From NCBI RefSeq assembly GCF_007859205.1, contig NZ_VOHP01000003.1, positions 1 to 64,000 on the forward strand: 64,000 nt of DNA, written 5' to 3'. The notes beneath the pieces were generated by a model, which was not told where the DNA came from, ran no database searches, and saw nothing but the letters and a program-made list of their open reading frames with translations. Origin of the DNA: Streptococcus sp. sy004 (GTDB taxonomy: Bacteria; Bacillota; Bacilli; Lactobacillales; Streptococcaceae). The stretch's first letter is position 1. Every line of letters starts with the position of its first letter. The translations under genes were made by a program, and so were the position numbers. Below, one piece after another: positions 27,792 through 36,961 of the stretch.

Positions 27792-28418
27792 TTATCCCTG
27801 CCAATGAATCTTAGCATCAAAGGCCTGACCAACTGGTGTGCTTGGTGCTAACTCGATAATCCCTCGTTTTTCTGGAGCATTAGGAAGTGCGAGTTCTCTA
27901 GGCGAACACATCATGCCATGACTTGCCACACCACGCAAGCTACCTGGGAAAATCAGACTACCCTTTGGCATCATCGCTCCTGGCAGAGCCACAATCGTTT
28001 TCAAACCTTTCGCTGCATTTGGAGCCCCTGCCACAATCTGTACAATCTGATCTTGGCCAATCGCTACTTGACAGATATTTAAGTGGTCACTATCTGGATG
28101 TGCTTCCATGGCGACAATTTCACCAACTACAAATTTGGGGCTTAAATCATTAACCAAGACTTCGGTAAAACCTTGAGAGGTTAATTCTTGATTTAATTTT
28201 GCGATTTTCTCATCGCTAAGAAAAACTTGACCATTTCCTTCTATATCAATCAGACTAGATACTTCAAAAATATTCCAAGCAACCGTTTGACCACCGTCAA
28301 CTTGAAATACTCTAGCAATCTTGCCCTTTTTCTCAACCGCTACTAGCTGACCTTGGTCATCAGCCACAATCACCATTAACACATCTCCGACTTGTTCTTT
28401 ATTATAGGTATAAATCAT
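27792..28418 (-). CDS. ytpR: YtpR-family tRNA-binding-domain protein
   Basis: 208 residues. An N-terminal DUF4479 segment (about 1-85) precedes an EMAPII/tRNA-binding OB domain (about 90-200) with KFVVGEIVAMEAHPDSDHLNICQV, IVAGAPNAAKGLKTIVALPGAMMPKG and GVASHGMMCSPRELALP, the pattern also found at the N-terminus of PheT. The function is not well defined; RNA binding is expected. It is last in an operon after DUF4651 and the thioredoxin gene, with GGAAG before its ATG. Confidence 0.92.
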   Translation of the reverse strand: MIYTYNKEQVGDVLMVIVADDQGQLVAVEKKGKIARVFQVDGGQTVAWNIFEVSSLIDIEGNGQVFLSDEKIAKLNQELTSQGFTEVLVNDLSPKFVVGEIVAMEAHPDSDHLNICQVAIGQDQIVQIVAGAPNAAKGLKTIVALPGAMMPKGSLIFPGSLRGVASHGMMCSPRELALPNAPEKRGIIELAPSTPVGQAFDAKIHWQG

Positions 28419-28433
28419 ATCTACTTCCTTATC

Positions 28434-28748
28434 TTAAATCTCTGCTAAAAATTGATTGATTTCAGCCTTACTCTTACGTTGTTTATTTACCAGACGAGCC
28501 AATTCTTGTCCATTTTGACGTACCACTAAGCTAGGAATGCCAAAAATATCCCATTCTCTAGCCAAGTCTAGATAACGATCACGATCAACTTGAACAAATC
28601 TAAAAGCTGTATTTTCTGCCTCAATCTCTGGCAAGCTCGGATACAGCACTTGGCAATCTGGACACCAATCTGCCGTAAAGAGAAAAACTGTTTTTTGCTC
28701 ACTAGCCAAATAGCTCGTCAATTCTTCCAAGGTCTTAGGTTGTAACAT
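28434..28748 (-). CDS. thioredoxin-family protein
   Basis: 104 residues from ATG 28748 (AGGAGG upstream). The active site is WCPDC (about residues 32-36) and a cis-proline is present in GIPSLVV. The CPDC centre differs from the CGPC of classical thioredoxin, as in several streptococcal thioredoxin-like proteins. It is cytoplasmic, as no signal peptide is present. The gene overlaps the end of DUF4651 by 14 nt and is followed 15 nt later by ytpR, so the three form one unit. The redox partner is unknown. Confidence 0.9.
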   Translation of the reverse strand: MLQPKTLEELTSYLASEQKTVFLFTADWCPDCQVLYPSLPEIEAENTAFRFVQVDRDRYLDLAREWDIFGIPSLVVRQNGQELARLVNKQRKSKAEINQFLAEI

Positions 28749-29025
28749 CTGCCACCTCCTGATAGGTAAAGTCTCCTTGATAATAGCTAAATTCATAACT
28801 TTGACCAGTTGCCATCACTACACCACCTGTTCGTGCTTCATCATCTAGCTGATAATCATTAAAGTAAAGCACCTCGATTTGACCAAATTGACTGAAAAAC
28901 TGACGAAGGTAATCCGTCATTTCTTTTTCTTCAACTTGTTGGGTCGTTTGTTTTTGCCAATTATGATAAACTAACCAAGCAGCTAGACCGGTTAGACCTA
29001 GTAAGGCTATCTTTTTTTGTTTCAT
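28735..29025 (-). CDS. DUF4651 membrane-anchored small protein
   Basis: 96 residues from ATG 29025. A short N-terminal hydrophobic helix (about 5-22, IALLGLTGLAAWLVYHNW) is followed by a soluble domain with the IEVLYFNDYQLDDEARTGGVVM core. It matches the DUF4651 family, which I know mainly from streptococci beside pepA and a thioredoxin gene; its function is not known. The frame extends upstream to 29049, but that part contains the promoter. The ATG lies 7 nt after TGATAAAAT, so the message may be leaderless, with only a weak AGAG as an alternative ribosome site. Confidence 0.85.
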   Translation of the reverse strand: MKQKKIALLGLTGLAAWLVYHNWQKQTTQQVEEKEMTDYLRQFFSQFGQIEVLYFNDYQLDDEARTGGVVMATGQSYEFSYYQGDFTYQEVADVTT

Positions 29026-29032
29026 ACTCTCT

Positions 29033-29041
29033 ATTTTATCA
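29033..29041 (-). promoter_or_regulatory. extended -10 of the DUF4651 operon, apparently leaderless
   Basis: Minus strand TGATAAAAT (TAAAAT at 29033-29038); a 7-nt gap to ATG 29025. Confidence 0.6.
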
Positions 29042-29089
29042 TAAATCAATCTAAAAGACCCTGCTTTATCTGATACTCTAACAAATTTT

Positions 29090-29098
29090 TGCTATAAT
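29090..29098 (+). promoter_or_regulatory. pepA promoter
   Basis: Extended -10 TGCTATAAT (TATAAT at 29093-29098), followed by AAAGGAGG and ATG 29117. Confidence 0.7.
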
Positions 29099-29116
29099 GA
29101 AGAAAAGGAGGCAGCT

Positions 29117-30175
29117 ATGTCAGATTTATTTTCAAAGATTAAAGAAGTAACCGAATTACAAGCCATTTCAGGTCATGAAGCTCCAGTGAGAAATCACTTA
29201 CGTTGCAAAATGCAACCTTTTGTTGACCGAGTAGAAACTGATGGATTGGGTGGAGTGTTTGGCATTAAAAATAGTCAGTTAGCAGATGCTCCCAAGGTAA
29301 TGGTGGCAGCCCACATGGACGAGGTTGGGTTTATGGTGAGCCATATCCAAGCAGATGGCACACTCCGTGTGGTGGAAATTGGTGGCTGGAATCCTTTGAC
29401 AGTCAGCTCTCAACGTTTCACTCTTTATACGAGACAGGGAAACAAAATCCCAGTGATTTCTGGTGCCATGCCACCACATTTAATCAAAGGAACTGCTAGC
29501 TTGCCAGCTATTTCTGATATTATTTTTGACGGTGGATTTACTGATAAGGCTGAAGCAGAAGCCTTTGGCATTCGACCTGGTGATGTTATCATTCCACAAA
29601 GCGAAACCATCCTATCTGCTAATCAAAAATATGTTATGGGTAAAAGTTGGGACAATCGCTTTGGCATCTTGATGGTAACTGAACTGCTAGAAAAACTGCA
29701 AGATACCCCACTTCCCAATCAGCTAATCGCAGGGGCAACCGTTCAAGAAGAAGTCGGCCTGCGTGGTGCCAAGGTTGCTACCAATCAATTTGATCCAGAT
29801 CTCTTTTTTGCTGTGGATTGTTCACCTGCTGGTGATGTCTATGGCGACCAAGGCAAAGTTGGCGATGGCACCCTCATTCGTTTCTACGATCCAGGCCATC
29901 TATTGCTACCAAATCTCAAAGACTTCCTGCTTAATACGGCTGAAGAGGCTGGGATTAAATACCAATATTATTGTGGTAAGGGAGGAACTGACGCTGGGGC
30001 TTCTCATTTACAAAATGCAGGAGTTCCATCAACAACTATTGGTGTCTGTGCTCGTTATATCCACTCCCATCAAACCCTGTATGCCCTTGATGACTTCCTA
30101 GAAGCTCAAGCGTTTTTACAGGCTTTGATTAAAAAACTGGATAAAAGCACTCTAGACTTGATTAAATCTTATTAA
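29117..30175 (+). CDS. pepA: glutamyl aminopeptidase (M42 family)
   Basis: 352 residues. M42 metal-binding motifs are VAAHMDEVGFMV (His, Asp), KSWDNRFG (bridging Asp), the catalytic EE pair in VQEEVGLRG, FAVDCSPAGD, and the final His in ARYIHSHQTL. PepA removes N-terminal Glu and Asp from peptides in the cytoplasm and forms a dodecameric shell in related species. It fits downstream of oligopeptide uptake, with opp about 2.3 kb away. It is a single-gene unit with its own promoter and a strong terminator. Confidence 0.94.
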   Translation: MSDLFSKIKEVTELQAISGHEAPVRNHLRCKMQPFVDRVETDGLGGVFGIKNSQLADAPKVMVAAHMDEVGFMVSHIQADGTLRVVEIGGWNPLTVSSQRFTLYTRQGNKIPVISGAMPPHLIKGTASLPAISDIIFDGGFTDKAEAEAFGIRPGDVIIPQSETILSANQKYVMGKSWDNRFGILMVTELLEKLQDTPLPNQLIAGATVQEEVGLRGAKVATNQFDPDLFFAVDCSPAGDVYGDQGKVGDGTLIRFYDPGHLLLPNLKDFLLNTAEEAGIKYQYYCGKGGTDAGASHLQNAGVPSTTIGVCARYIHSHQTLYALDDFLEAQAFLQALIKKLDKSTLDLIKSY

Positions 30176-30181
30176 GCAAAC

Positions 30182-30216
30182 ATAAAAGGTATGATTGTCA
30201 TCATACCTTTTTTAAT
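30182..30216. terminator. bidirectional terminator between pepA and ackA
   Basis: AAAAGGTATGAT / ATCATACCTTTT stem (30184-30195 and 30200-30211) with T-runs on both strands. Confidence 0.92.
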
Positions 30217-30230
30217 CGTCAAATAAAATG

Positions 30231-31418
30231 TTATTTCAAACGCTCAACATCACGAGCAATCACTAATTCTTCGTCCGTTGGGATAACCAAAATCTTAACT
30301 TTAGAATCAGCACTTGAAATGTCACCCTTGAAGCCAAAAACATTCTTCTCTGGGTCAACACCCATACCAAACCAACTCATGCCGTTAATCACATCACGAC
30401 GAATCATCCAGCCGTTTTCACCCATACCAGCAGTAAAGACAATAGCGTCTGCACCATCAAGCACTGCAAGATATTGACCGATAAATTTCTTAACGCGATC
30501 AACAAACATGTTATAAGCAAGAATAGCACCTTGGTGACCTTCTTCCATGGCATTTTCAATGTCACGCATGTCACTTGACAGACCTGATACACTTGCTAAC
30601 CCTGATTCTTTGTTCAAAACATTAACCACATCAGCGGCATCTTTCAGTTCTGGAACATGTTCAACCAAATAAGGAATGATAGCCGGATCAATATCTCCTG
30701 TGCGTGTTCCCATCATCAAACCAGCTAGTGGTGTGAAGCCCATTGAGGTGTCGATAGACTTACCGTGTAGGTTGGCAGTAATTGATACACCGTTACCAAT
30801 ATGAGCAGTAATAATCTTCAACTCCTCAATTGGTTTACCTAGCATTTTAGCCGCTTCGTGAGCAACATAGTAGTGGCTGGTTCCGTGTGCTCCATATTTA
30901 CGCACTTTGTAGTCAGTATAATATTTTTCAGCTAGTGGATAGCGGTAAGCGACTTCTGGCATCGTTGTGTGGAAGGCTGTATCAAAGACAGCCACACTAG
31001 TAATATCTGGCAAAATATCCTTGAAGGCACGAATTCCTGCTGCGTTAGCTGGGTTGTGTAGTGGTGCTAGAGATGACAACTCTTCGATCTGTTCTAAAAC
31101 CTTGTCATCAATCAAAACAGATTCTTTGAACAGTTCACCACCAGCTACGACACGATGACCGACACCTGTGATTTCATCGTAAGCAGCAATGATTTCAAAA
31201 CGAATCAAATCATCTAAAACCAACTTAACGGCTTGAACATGGTCAACCACATCAAGCGTTTGTGATTCTTTTTTACCATTGAATTTTACTGTTGAGATTG
31301 AATCTCCCAAGCCAATACGTTCAATAATTCCTTGTGCCAAAACCTCTTCTTCTGGCATCTTATAAAGTTGCCATTTAAGGCTTGAACTACCTGCGTTAAT
31401 TGCAATTGTTTTTGACAT
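30231..31418 (-). CDS. ackA: acetate kinase
   Basis: 395 residues from ATG 31418 (GGAGAGG upstream). ASKHA-fold motifs are [12 protein letters not shown] at the N-terminus, [13 protein letters not shown], the catalytic-region [20 protein letters not shown], the ATP-binding HIGNGVSI and [10 protein letters not shown]. It interconverts acetyl phosphate plus ADP and acetate plus ATP. It follows the YtxK/ComYH-like methyltransferase gene, as it does in many Firmicutes, but has its own extended -10 promoter. Confidence 0.97.
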   Translation of the reverse strand: MSKTIAINAGSSSLKWQLYKMPEEEVLAQGIIERIGLGDSISTVKFNGKKESQTLDVVDHVQAVKLVLDDLIRFEIIAAYDEITGVGHRVVAGGELFKESVLIDDKVLEQIEELSSLAPLHNPANAAGIRAFKDILPDITSVAVFDTAFHTTMPEVAYRYPLAEKYYTDYKVRKYGAHGTSHYYVAHEAAKMLGKPIEELKIITAHIGNGVSITANLHGKSIDTSMGFTPLAGLMMGTRTGDIDPAIIPYLVEHVPELKDAADVVNVLNKESGLASVSGLSSDMRDIENAMEEGHQGAILAYNMFVDRVKKFIGQYLAVLDGADAIVFTAGMGENGWMIRRDVINGMSWFGMGVDPEKNVFGFKGDISSADSKVKILVIPTDEELVIARDVERLK

Positions 31419-31455
31419 AAACACCTCTCCTGAAATCGTTTGCGTTATTATCTTT

Positions 31456-31464
31456 ATTATACCA
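31456..31464 (-). promoter_or_regulatory. ackA promoter
   Basis: Extended -10 TGGTATAAT on the minus strand (TATAAT at 31456-31461), just after the stop of the upstream gene. Confidence 0.65.
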
Positions 31465-31473
31465 AAATTTTAT

Positions 31474-32427
31474 CTAAATGGCTTGCTTTGATACCCATTT
31501 TTTTACATTTTCCATAAAATCCGACAAGTGAGCACGATCTTGCAGACTTCTTAGTGGGTAAACCAAGGTTTCGACTGGCTGTTCCGTGCGTTTTTGCAAG
31601 ACAAAAATTGACTTAGCATTAGCTGAATAACCAAAAAGATCTTCTGGTAGGGTAATCACGGCTAAAATACTAGCTTCCTTGCTCAACCAATTCTTCAACA
31701 AGTCGCTTTGAGGACTGGTTAAGAGATTAACAGGGGCAAGAAAAATTGCCAGACCGTCAGGTTTTAGATACTTCAAAGATTGTTCTAGCAAGAGATGATG
31801 GGCATAGGTATGCTCATCGCTGGCTGCCACTTGGTAGCGACTGGCAATCTCATCATTGGGATAATAGCCAACTGGCAAATCACTGATAATCACATCGCTT
31901 GGTTTAATCAACTGAGGACGTACCGCATCTTCTTGGACAAAGCTAACGCTTGAATCCATAACATCAGCAATACTAGCTGATAAATCAATCAACAAATCAT
32001 CAACTTCTAGACCCATATAGTCTAACTCTTTCTGACTGTTATTAACTAAGGTCTGAGCCAAATTGCCTGTCCCACTGCCAATTTCCAAGACGCTCAACTC
32101 TTGTGATGAACTTAGACTCTCAAGTAAAAACAACAAAATAAAACCAATGCTATCTGGAGTAAACTGATGATTGGTTTGCAGGGTTTCTGTCTGGCTGACC
32201 TTGATAAAAATAAACTGAAAGGCACGACGCCACTCTTCCTTAGTCAAGGCTAACTCACGCAAGATTTGATTGTTTTTTAAGATGGTTTCATGAGTGGTTT
32301 CAGCACCAAGATAATAAGCATTTTGCTCAATCAAGGCATCATAACTATGGGTGTGCAGTTCATTTTGCAAGGTTTGGATATTCTCTAACAACAAGTCATA
32401 GGCTTGCTCAATTTTCTCAAAATTCAT
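31474..32427 (-). CDS. class I SAM-dependent methyltransferase (YtxK/ComYH-like)
   Basis: 317 residues. A helical N-terminal region (1-110) precedes a Rossmann-type domain with SAM motif I VLEIGSGTGNLAQT and the N6-adenine-type motif IV in the form SDLPVGYY. The family resembles the methylase subunit of type I restriction enzymes but stands alone. In streptococci it is normally the last gene behind the comG/comY pilus operon and just before ackA; B. subtilis has it as ytxK before ackA. Here the comG-type genes are absent and oppF lies directly upstream. Its substrate is not established. The promoter sits inside the oppF terminator tail. Confidence 0.85.
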   Translation of the reverse strand: MNFEKIEQAYDLLLENIQTLQNELHTHSYDALIEQNAYYLGAETTHETILKNNQILRELALTKEEWRRAFQFIFIKVSQTETLQTNHQFTPDSIGFILLFLLESLSSSQELSVLEIGSGTGNLAQTLVNNSQKELDYMGLEVDDLLIDLSASIADVMDSSVSFVQEDAVRPQLIKPSDVIISDLPVGYYPNDEIASRYQVAASDEHTYAHHLLLEQSLKYLKPDGLAIFLAPVNLLTSPQSDLLKNWLSKEASILAVITLPEDLFGYSANAKSIFVLQKRTEQPVETLVYPLRSLQDRAHLSDFMENVKKWVSKQAI

Positions 32428-32444
32428 GGTGTCCTCCTTAGTCT

Positions 32445-32480
32445 ATTATATCAAAAAAGACAGGTTGACCTGTCTTTTTA
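32445..32480 (-). promoter_or_regulatory. oppF terminator fused to the methyltransferase promoter
   Basis: The minus-strand stem AAAAGACAGGT / ACCTGTCTTTT with a 2-nt loop (32456-32479) ends opp. Its T-run continues directly into TGATATAAT (TATAAT at 32445-32450), an extended -10 whose start would be about 15 nt before ATG 32427. Confidence 0.75.
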
Positions 32481-32481
32481 A

Positions 32482-33405
32482 TTATAATTTTGCATGATAG
32501 TTAGCCATCTCTTTTTTATTGCCCCAAACAAAGTGACCTGGTTTAATCTCAACCATTTCAGGTTTATCAGTGCTATAATCATGCTGACTTGGATCATAAA
32601 CAATCAATTCCTTTTGACGCTCCAAGATCGGATCAGGAATTGGCACGGCAGATAGGAGCGACTGCGTGTAAGGATGGATTGGATTTTGGAAGAGTTCTTC
32701 AGTTTCAGCCACCTCCACAATCACCCCCTTGTAAATCACAGCGATACGGTCAGAAACAAAACGTACCACAGATAAGTCATGGGCGATAAAGAGATAAGTC
32801 AACCCTTTCTCTTCTTGGAATTTCTTCAAAAGATTAAGGACTTGGGCACGAACAGAAACGTCCAATGCTGAAATCGGCTCATCTGCAATAATAAACTCTG
32901 GTTCCATGACCAAGGCTCTGGCAATCCCAATCCGCTGACGCTGACCACCAGAAAACTCATGTGGGTAACGGCTCAAATGCTCTGCCAACAACCCCACTTG
33001 AGTCATCATCTCTTTAACCTTTTCTTGACGCTCTTGATCATCTTTGAACAGGTTAAAATTATACAAACCTTCTGAGATGATATAGTCCACGGTTGCCCGT
33101 TCATTAAGACTGGCAGCAGGGTCTTGGAAAATCATCTGAATTTTACGGATAAGCTCTTGTTGCTCTGTTTGACTTTTCTTGCCGTTGATGACCTTACCAT
33201 CATAGACAATCTCACCACCACTGGTTTCATTCAGTCCAATAATGGCACGGCCGATGGTTGTTTTACCTGAACCTGACTCGCCAACAAGAGAAAAGGTTTC
33301 ACCCTTATTGATAAAGAAATTGGCGTTTTTCACGGCGACAAATTTCTTTTTACCCTCTCCAAAGGAAATTTCTAAGTCCTTAATTTCAACTAATTTTTCA
33401 GTCAT
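32482..33405 (-). CDS. oppF: oligopeptide ABC transporter ATP-binding protein OppF
   Basis: 307 residues. Walker [13 protein letters not shown], signature [15 protein letters not shown], Walker [13 protein letters not shown]-loop AHDLSVV, and the C-terminal oligopeptide/dipeptide extension ([19 protein letters not shown]). It is one of two different ATPases that power oligopeptide import. It starts within the last 4 nt of oppD and is the last gene of oppABCDF. Confidence 0.96.
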   Translation of the reverse strand: MTEKLVEIKDLEISFGEGKKKFVAVKNANFFINKGETFSLVGESGSGKTTIGRAIIGLNETSGGEIVYDGKVINGKKSQTEQQELIRKIQMIFQDPAASLNERATVDYIISEGLYNFNLFKDDQERQEKVKEMMTQVGLLAEHLSRYPHEFSGGQRQRIGIARALVMEPEFIIADEPISALDVSVRAQVLNLLKKFQEEKGLTYLFIAHDLSVVRFVSDRIAVIYKGVIVEVAETEELFQNPIHPYTQSLLSAVPIPDPILERQKELIVYDPSQHDYSTDKPEMVEIKPGHFVWGNKKEMANYHAKL

Positions 33406-34463
33406 TTCCTTAGTCCTCCTTGGTATTTTTGTGAAATTTTCTCATGTAGATTTTGAATCAAGACTGGTTTTTCCACCTTTGGTGCATCAGGATGCAAAAG
33501 CCAAGTCTTTGCCCAATGGCTAGGACTCACTTCAAATCTAGGCACATCTTCTTCAAAATCAATTTTCATGGCATAAGGCGATCTGGCTGCAAAGGCGTCG
33601 CCTTTAATCTCCTTATAAAGAGACGGTGGGGTTCCTGGAATTGAAAAGAGAACACCTTGATCATCAGCCAACTGAGGTAGGCTTGACAGCAAACTCCATG
33701 TGTAAGGGTGACGTGGGTCGTAGAAAATATCCTCAACACTACCATATTCTACAATATCACCAGCATACATGACAGCAACTTTATCAGCAATACTTGCCAC
33801 CACACCCAAGTCATGCGTGATAAAGATGGTGGTGAAATTGTATTCTTCTTGTAAGGATTTGAGCAGCGCAATGATTTGTGCTTGGATGGTCACATCAAGA
33901 GCCGTTGTCGGTTCATCACAGACCAAAATATCCGGCTTACAAGCAAGGGCAATCGCGATTACAATCCGTTGACGCATACCACCTGAATACTGGAAAGGAT
34001 AGTCATTGAAACGCTTGTCTGCTTCAGGAATACCAACCTTGGTCATATAGTCAATGGCGATCTGTTTAGCCTCGTCCTTGCTCTTGCCTTGATGTTTAAT
34101 AATCACATCTGTAATCTGACTACCAATACTCTTAATCGGATCTAAGCTGGTCATCGGATCTTGGAAAATAGTCGCAATTTTTTGACCACGGATTTTTTCC
34201 CAATCCTTATGCGAGGTCAACTGAGTCAAATCTTGACCACGATAGGTAATCGAGCCTTTTGCCACACGACCATTGGCTTCCAACATACCAGTAAAGGTTT
34301 TGGTCAACACAGACTTACCTGACCCTGATTCTCCAACCAAGGCCAAGACCTCACCCTCATAAAGATCAAGCGAAATGCCTCGAATAGCCGTTAAGACACG
34401 ATCACGGACAGCAAATTCCACGACCACATCTTTGGCACTTAATACTACATTTTTTTCTGTCAT
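33402..34463 (-). CDS. oppD: oligopeptide ABC transporter ATP-binding protein OppD
   Basis: 353 residues. Walker [13 protein letters not shown], signature [15 protein letters not shown], Walker [14 protein letters not shown]-loop THDLGVV, and the C-terminal OppD/F extension ([17 protein letters not shown]). Its end overlaps oppF by 4 nt, which implies coupled translation. With OppF it drives peptide transport through OppB and OppC. Confidence 0.96.
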   Translation of the reverse strand: MTEKNVVLSAKDVVVEFAVRDRVLTAIRGISLDLYEGEVLALVGESGSGKSVLTKTFTGMLEANGRVAKGSITYRGQDLTQLTSHKDWEKIRGQKIATIFQDPMTSLDPIKSIGSQITDVIIKHQGKSKDEAKQIAIDYMTKVGIPEADKRFNDYPFQYSGGMRQRIVIAIALACKPDILVCDEPTTALDVTIQAQIIALLKSLQEEYNFTTIFITHDLGVVASIADKVAVMYAGDIVEYGSVEDIFYDPRHPYTWSLLSSLPQLADDQGVLFSIPGTPPSLYKEIKGDAFAARSPYAMKIDFEEDVPRFEVSPSHWAKTWLLHPDAPKVEKPVLIQNLHEKISQKYQGGLRK

Positions 34464-34472
34464 ACTAATCTC

Positions 34473-35399
34473 CTATCTATGTGAACGTGGGTCACTCGCG
34501 TCAGCCAAATTTTGCCCAACGATAAAGAGTGGTAGGGATACTAGAATCAAAACGGTCAATGGAATCCAGAACAAATAACCATTACTTACCAAGTCTGTCG
34601 AATACTTAGAAATCAAACGTCCCAAACTTGGTTCAGTCACAGGCAGACCTAGACCAAAGAATGATAGAAAAGCTTCATAAGAAATATAACTTGGTAGCAT
34701 TTGCGATACCATGGTCACAATCACAGACACCAACTGTGGCAAAAGATTCTTGCTGACAATTTTCAAAATCGGTGTGCCCAAGGTTTGACTGGCTAAGTTA
34801 TACTCCAAATCACGATAACGCAAGACCTGCAAACGAATGCTATAGGCAATACCCAACCAACCTGTCAAACAGAAGGCCAAAATCAAATTCCAAAAACCAG
34901 CACCCAAAGAGTAAGTCATCACAATGATGATTAACATTTCTGGAATATTGGAAATGACATTGTAAACTTCTAGCATAATCTTATCTAGACGTTTAGACAC
35001 ACCCCAAACACCACCAATGGCAACACCTAAAACCGTATTGATAACAGTCGCAATAATCGAGATGACAATAGAGTTTCTCGCTCCATACCAAACCCCGTCA
35101 AAGAGCGATTGCCCTTTTTCATCGGTACCAAACCAATACTGACCATTTGGCCAAATATAGCGTTTTGAAAAATCGTTGATACTGCTGACATCTTCAAAAT
35201 CATAATTGGCAAACAAGGGATAGACAAAGCTCATGACAATAATGCCAATCAAGAGCGTCAACATCAGCAAGGTTGATTTCTTAGAGAAAAATTGGCGAAA
35301 AACAGACTTCCAATAAGAATAAGCAGGTGCGTCAATCGTTTCTGACGCATAGTTATCCAAGGCAACAAATTCAAATTTACTTTTATCAATCTTAGCCAT
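34473..35399 (-). CDS. oppC: oligopeptide ABC transporter permease OppC
   Basis: 308 residues. An N-terminal helix (about 38-60) and five further membrane segments carry the BPD-type permease domain with the [20 protein letters not shown] loop that docks on the ATPase. Its ATG overlaps the oppB stop at 35399. It is the inner-membrane channel partner of OppB. Confidence 0.95.
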   Translation of the reverse strand: MAKIDKSKFEFVALDNYASETIDAPAYSYWKSVFRQFFSKKSTLLMLTLLIGIIVMSFVYPLFANYDFEDVSSINDFSKRYIWPNGQYWFGTDEKGQSLFDGVWYGARNSIVISIIATVINTVLGVAIGGVWGVSKRLDKIMLEVYNVISNIPEMLIIIVMTYSLGAGFWNLILAFCLTGWLGIAYSIRLQVLRYRDLEYNLASQTLGTPILKIVSKNLLPQLVSVIVTMVSQMLPSYISYEAFLSFFGLGLPVTEPSLGRLISKYSTDLVSNGYLFWIPLTVLILVSLPLFIVGQNLADASDPRSHR

Positions 35400-36901
35400 T
35401 ATTTTCCTCCTTTACTACTTAGTTTGATACGTGGGTCAATAATGGTCATCAAAATATCACCCAAAAGAAGTGAGATAATTGACAGGCTTGTAAAGATAAA
35501 GACAAGACCGATGACCATGGCATTGTTGGCTGCTCTAATGGAATCAATCAACATTTTACCCATACCTGGAAAGGCAAAAACGGTTTCTGTCAAGGTCGCT
35601 CCAGCAATGGCAAAAATGATTGCCCCTGGAATACCTGAAACGATTGGTACCATGGCATTTTTGAAGAGGTGTTTTTTAGAAATTTCTGCCTCAGACAAGC
35701 CTTTGGCACGAGCAAAACGGACATAATCACTGCTTTGTTGATCCACCAAGTAACGTCTGAACCATAGAGCCAGTCCTGGTACTGCCAAGAAACCAAGGAT
35801 AAAAGCAGGTAAGATATAAGATCGCATATCTGCTGCTCCCAAGATTGGAAAGGCATTTGGCAAACCAAAGATACTAGACCCTGTCTGACGCACAATATAG
35901 ATAACGGCAACACTTGGTAAGGCAAGTAAGAAAGTCATGGCACTAGTTGATAGCGAATCAAACCAAGTCCCCTTGAAACGAGTCATCAAAAGACCCAGTG
36001 GCAAGCCTAGAACATAAGAGATAATCACACCGATAATCCCAATCTTAAAAGAACTTGAAATCATTGATGGATCGGTAAAGTTGGTTTGTGTCGCTGTATA
36101 AGGATCGTCTGCTCCATAGTTAGCCTTGTCACGTGCATCAGCCTGACTTGGTGACTTGTAGGTTCTACTATAGATATTGACAGAAGACGTTTTAGTAACG
36201 CCTGTTGGGAAAGTGATCGGCTCGGTCTTAGCTCGTCCTTGACCCTGCGTAATGACCTGTAAAACAGGGATATTGCCATAAGTTGGGTAAGACGTTCCTA
36301 GGTTTAGCGTAATCAAGTTTTGGTGTAAATAAGGGAACTGACCATTGACATACACAAGGTATTTATGAATTGTTCCTGAACCAACCAATGCCCAACCGAC
36401 TGATTTATCATTTTCTAGGCGAATGTAACGTGGCAAATCAGGGTTAGACTTATCTTGTACTCGCCATGGGTGATCAATCTGAATCAAGTTGGCATAGAAG
36501 TTCCACACACGCTCATATAGTGGAATCTCACGTGTCGCATAAAATTCCTTGCTTTCTTCAAAGCGTTTTAATTGCCAACCACGTCCAATAGATTTAATGT
36601 AGTCTTGGTAGATTTTTTCGTTGCTAGCATTAGCTTCTGTCGTGACCGTAGGATTCGTCTTAACTGCTTTTGCTTGCAATTCTTTACTGGTGTAATATTC
36701 CAAATACCCCATGCGTTCAAAAATGGTATTTTCATAGTTGGTTTTCATATCAGGGGTTTTGGCTAGTTTATTATAGTTAGCGTCCTGCTTGAAAATCAAC
36801 TTTCTTGGTACCAAAGAAAAAACGATGGCATATGTCAAGGTTGTCACTAGAAAAATAGAAACTAGCGACCGCAATAATCGTTCAATAATATATTTTTTCA
36901 T
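35399..36901 (-). CDS. oppB: oligopeptide ABC transporter permease OppB (large form)
   Basis: 500 residues from ATG 36901 (GAGGAT upstream; the frame to 36913 has no ribosome site). The first helix (about 8-28) is followed by an extracellular region of about 250 residues before the remaining five helices and the ATPase-docking stretch [24 protein letters not shown]. This long external insertion is typical of the streptococcal AmiC/OppB type and absent from enteric OppB. A partial terminator separates it from oppA. Confidence 0.95.
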   Translation of the reverse strand: MKKYIIERLLRSLVSIFLVTTLTYAIVFSLVPRKLIFKQDANYNKLAKTPDMKTNYENTIFERMGYLEYYTSKELQAKAVKTNPTVTTEANASNEKIYQDYIKSIGRGWQLKRFEESKEFYATREIPLYERVWNFYANLIQIDHPWRVQDKSNPDLPRYIRLENDKSVGWALVGSGTIHKYLVYVNGQFPYLHQNLITLNLGTSYPTYGNIPVLQVITQGQGRAKTEPITFPTGVTKTSSVNIYSRTYKSPSQADARDKANYGADDPYTATQTNFTDPSMISSSFKIGIIGVIISYVLGLPLGLLMTRFKGTWFDSLSTSAMTFLLALPSVAVIYIVRQTGSSIFGLPNAFPILGAADMRSYILPAFILGFLAVPGLALWFRRYLVDQQSSDYVRFARAKGLSEAEISKKHLFKNAMVPIVSGIPGAIIFAIAGATLTETVFAFPGMGKMLIDSIRAANNAMVIGLVFIFTSLSIISLLLGDILMTIIDPRIKLSSKGGK

Positions 36902-36915
36902 AGCTATCCTCAATA

Positions 36916-36952
36916 CTCAAAAGAGAGTGGGACTCAAAGTTACCACTCCCTT
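36916..36952 (-). terminator. leaky terminator between oppA and oppB
   Basis: Minus-strand GGGAGTGG (36943-36950) pairs with CCACTCTC (36923-36930) around a 12-nt loop, then TTTTG. Placed after the binding-protein gene, it would give more oppA than oppBCDF message. Confidence 0.75.
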
Positions 36953-36961
36953 TTTCGTTTT

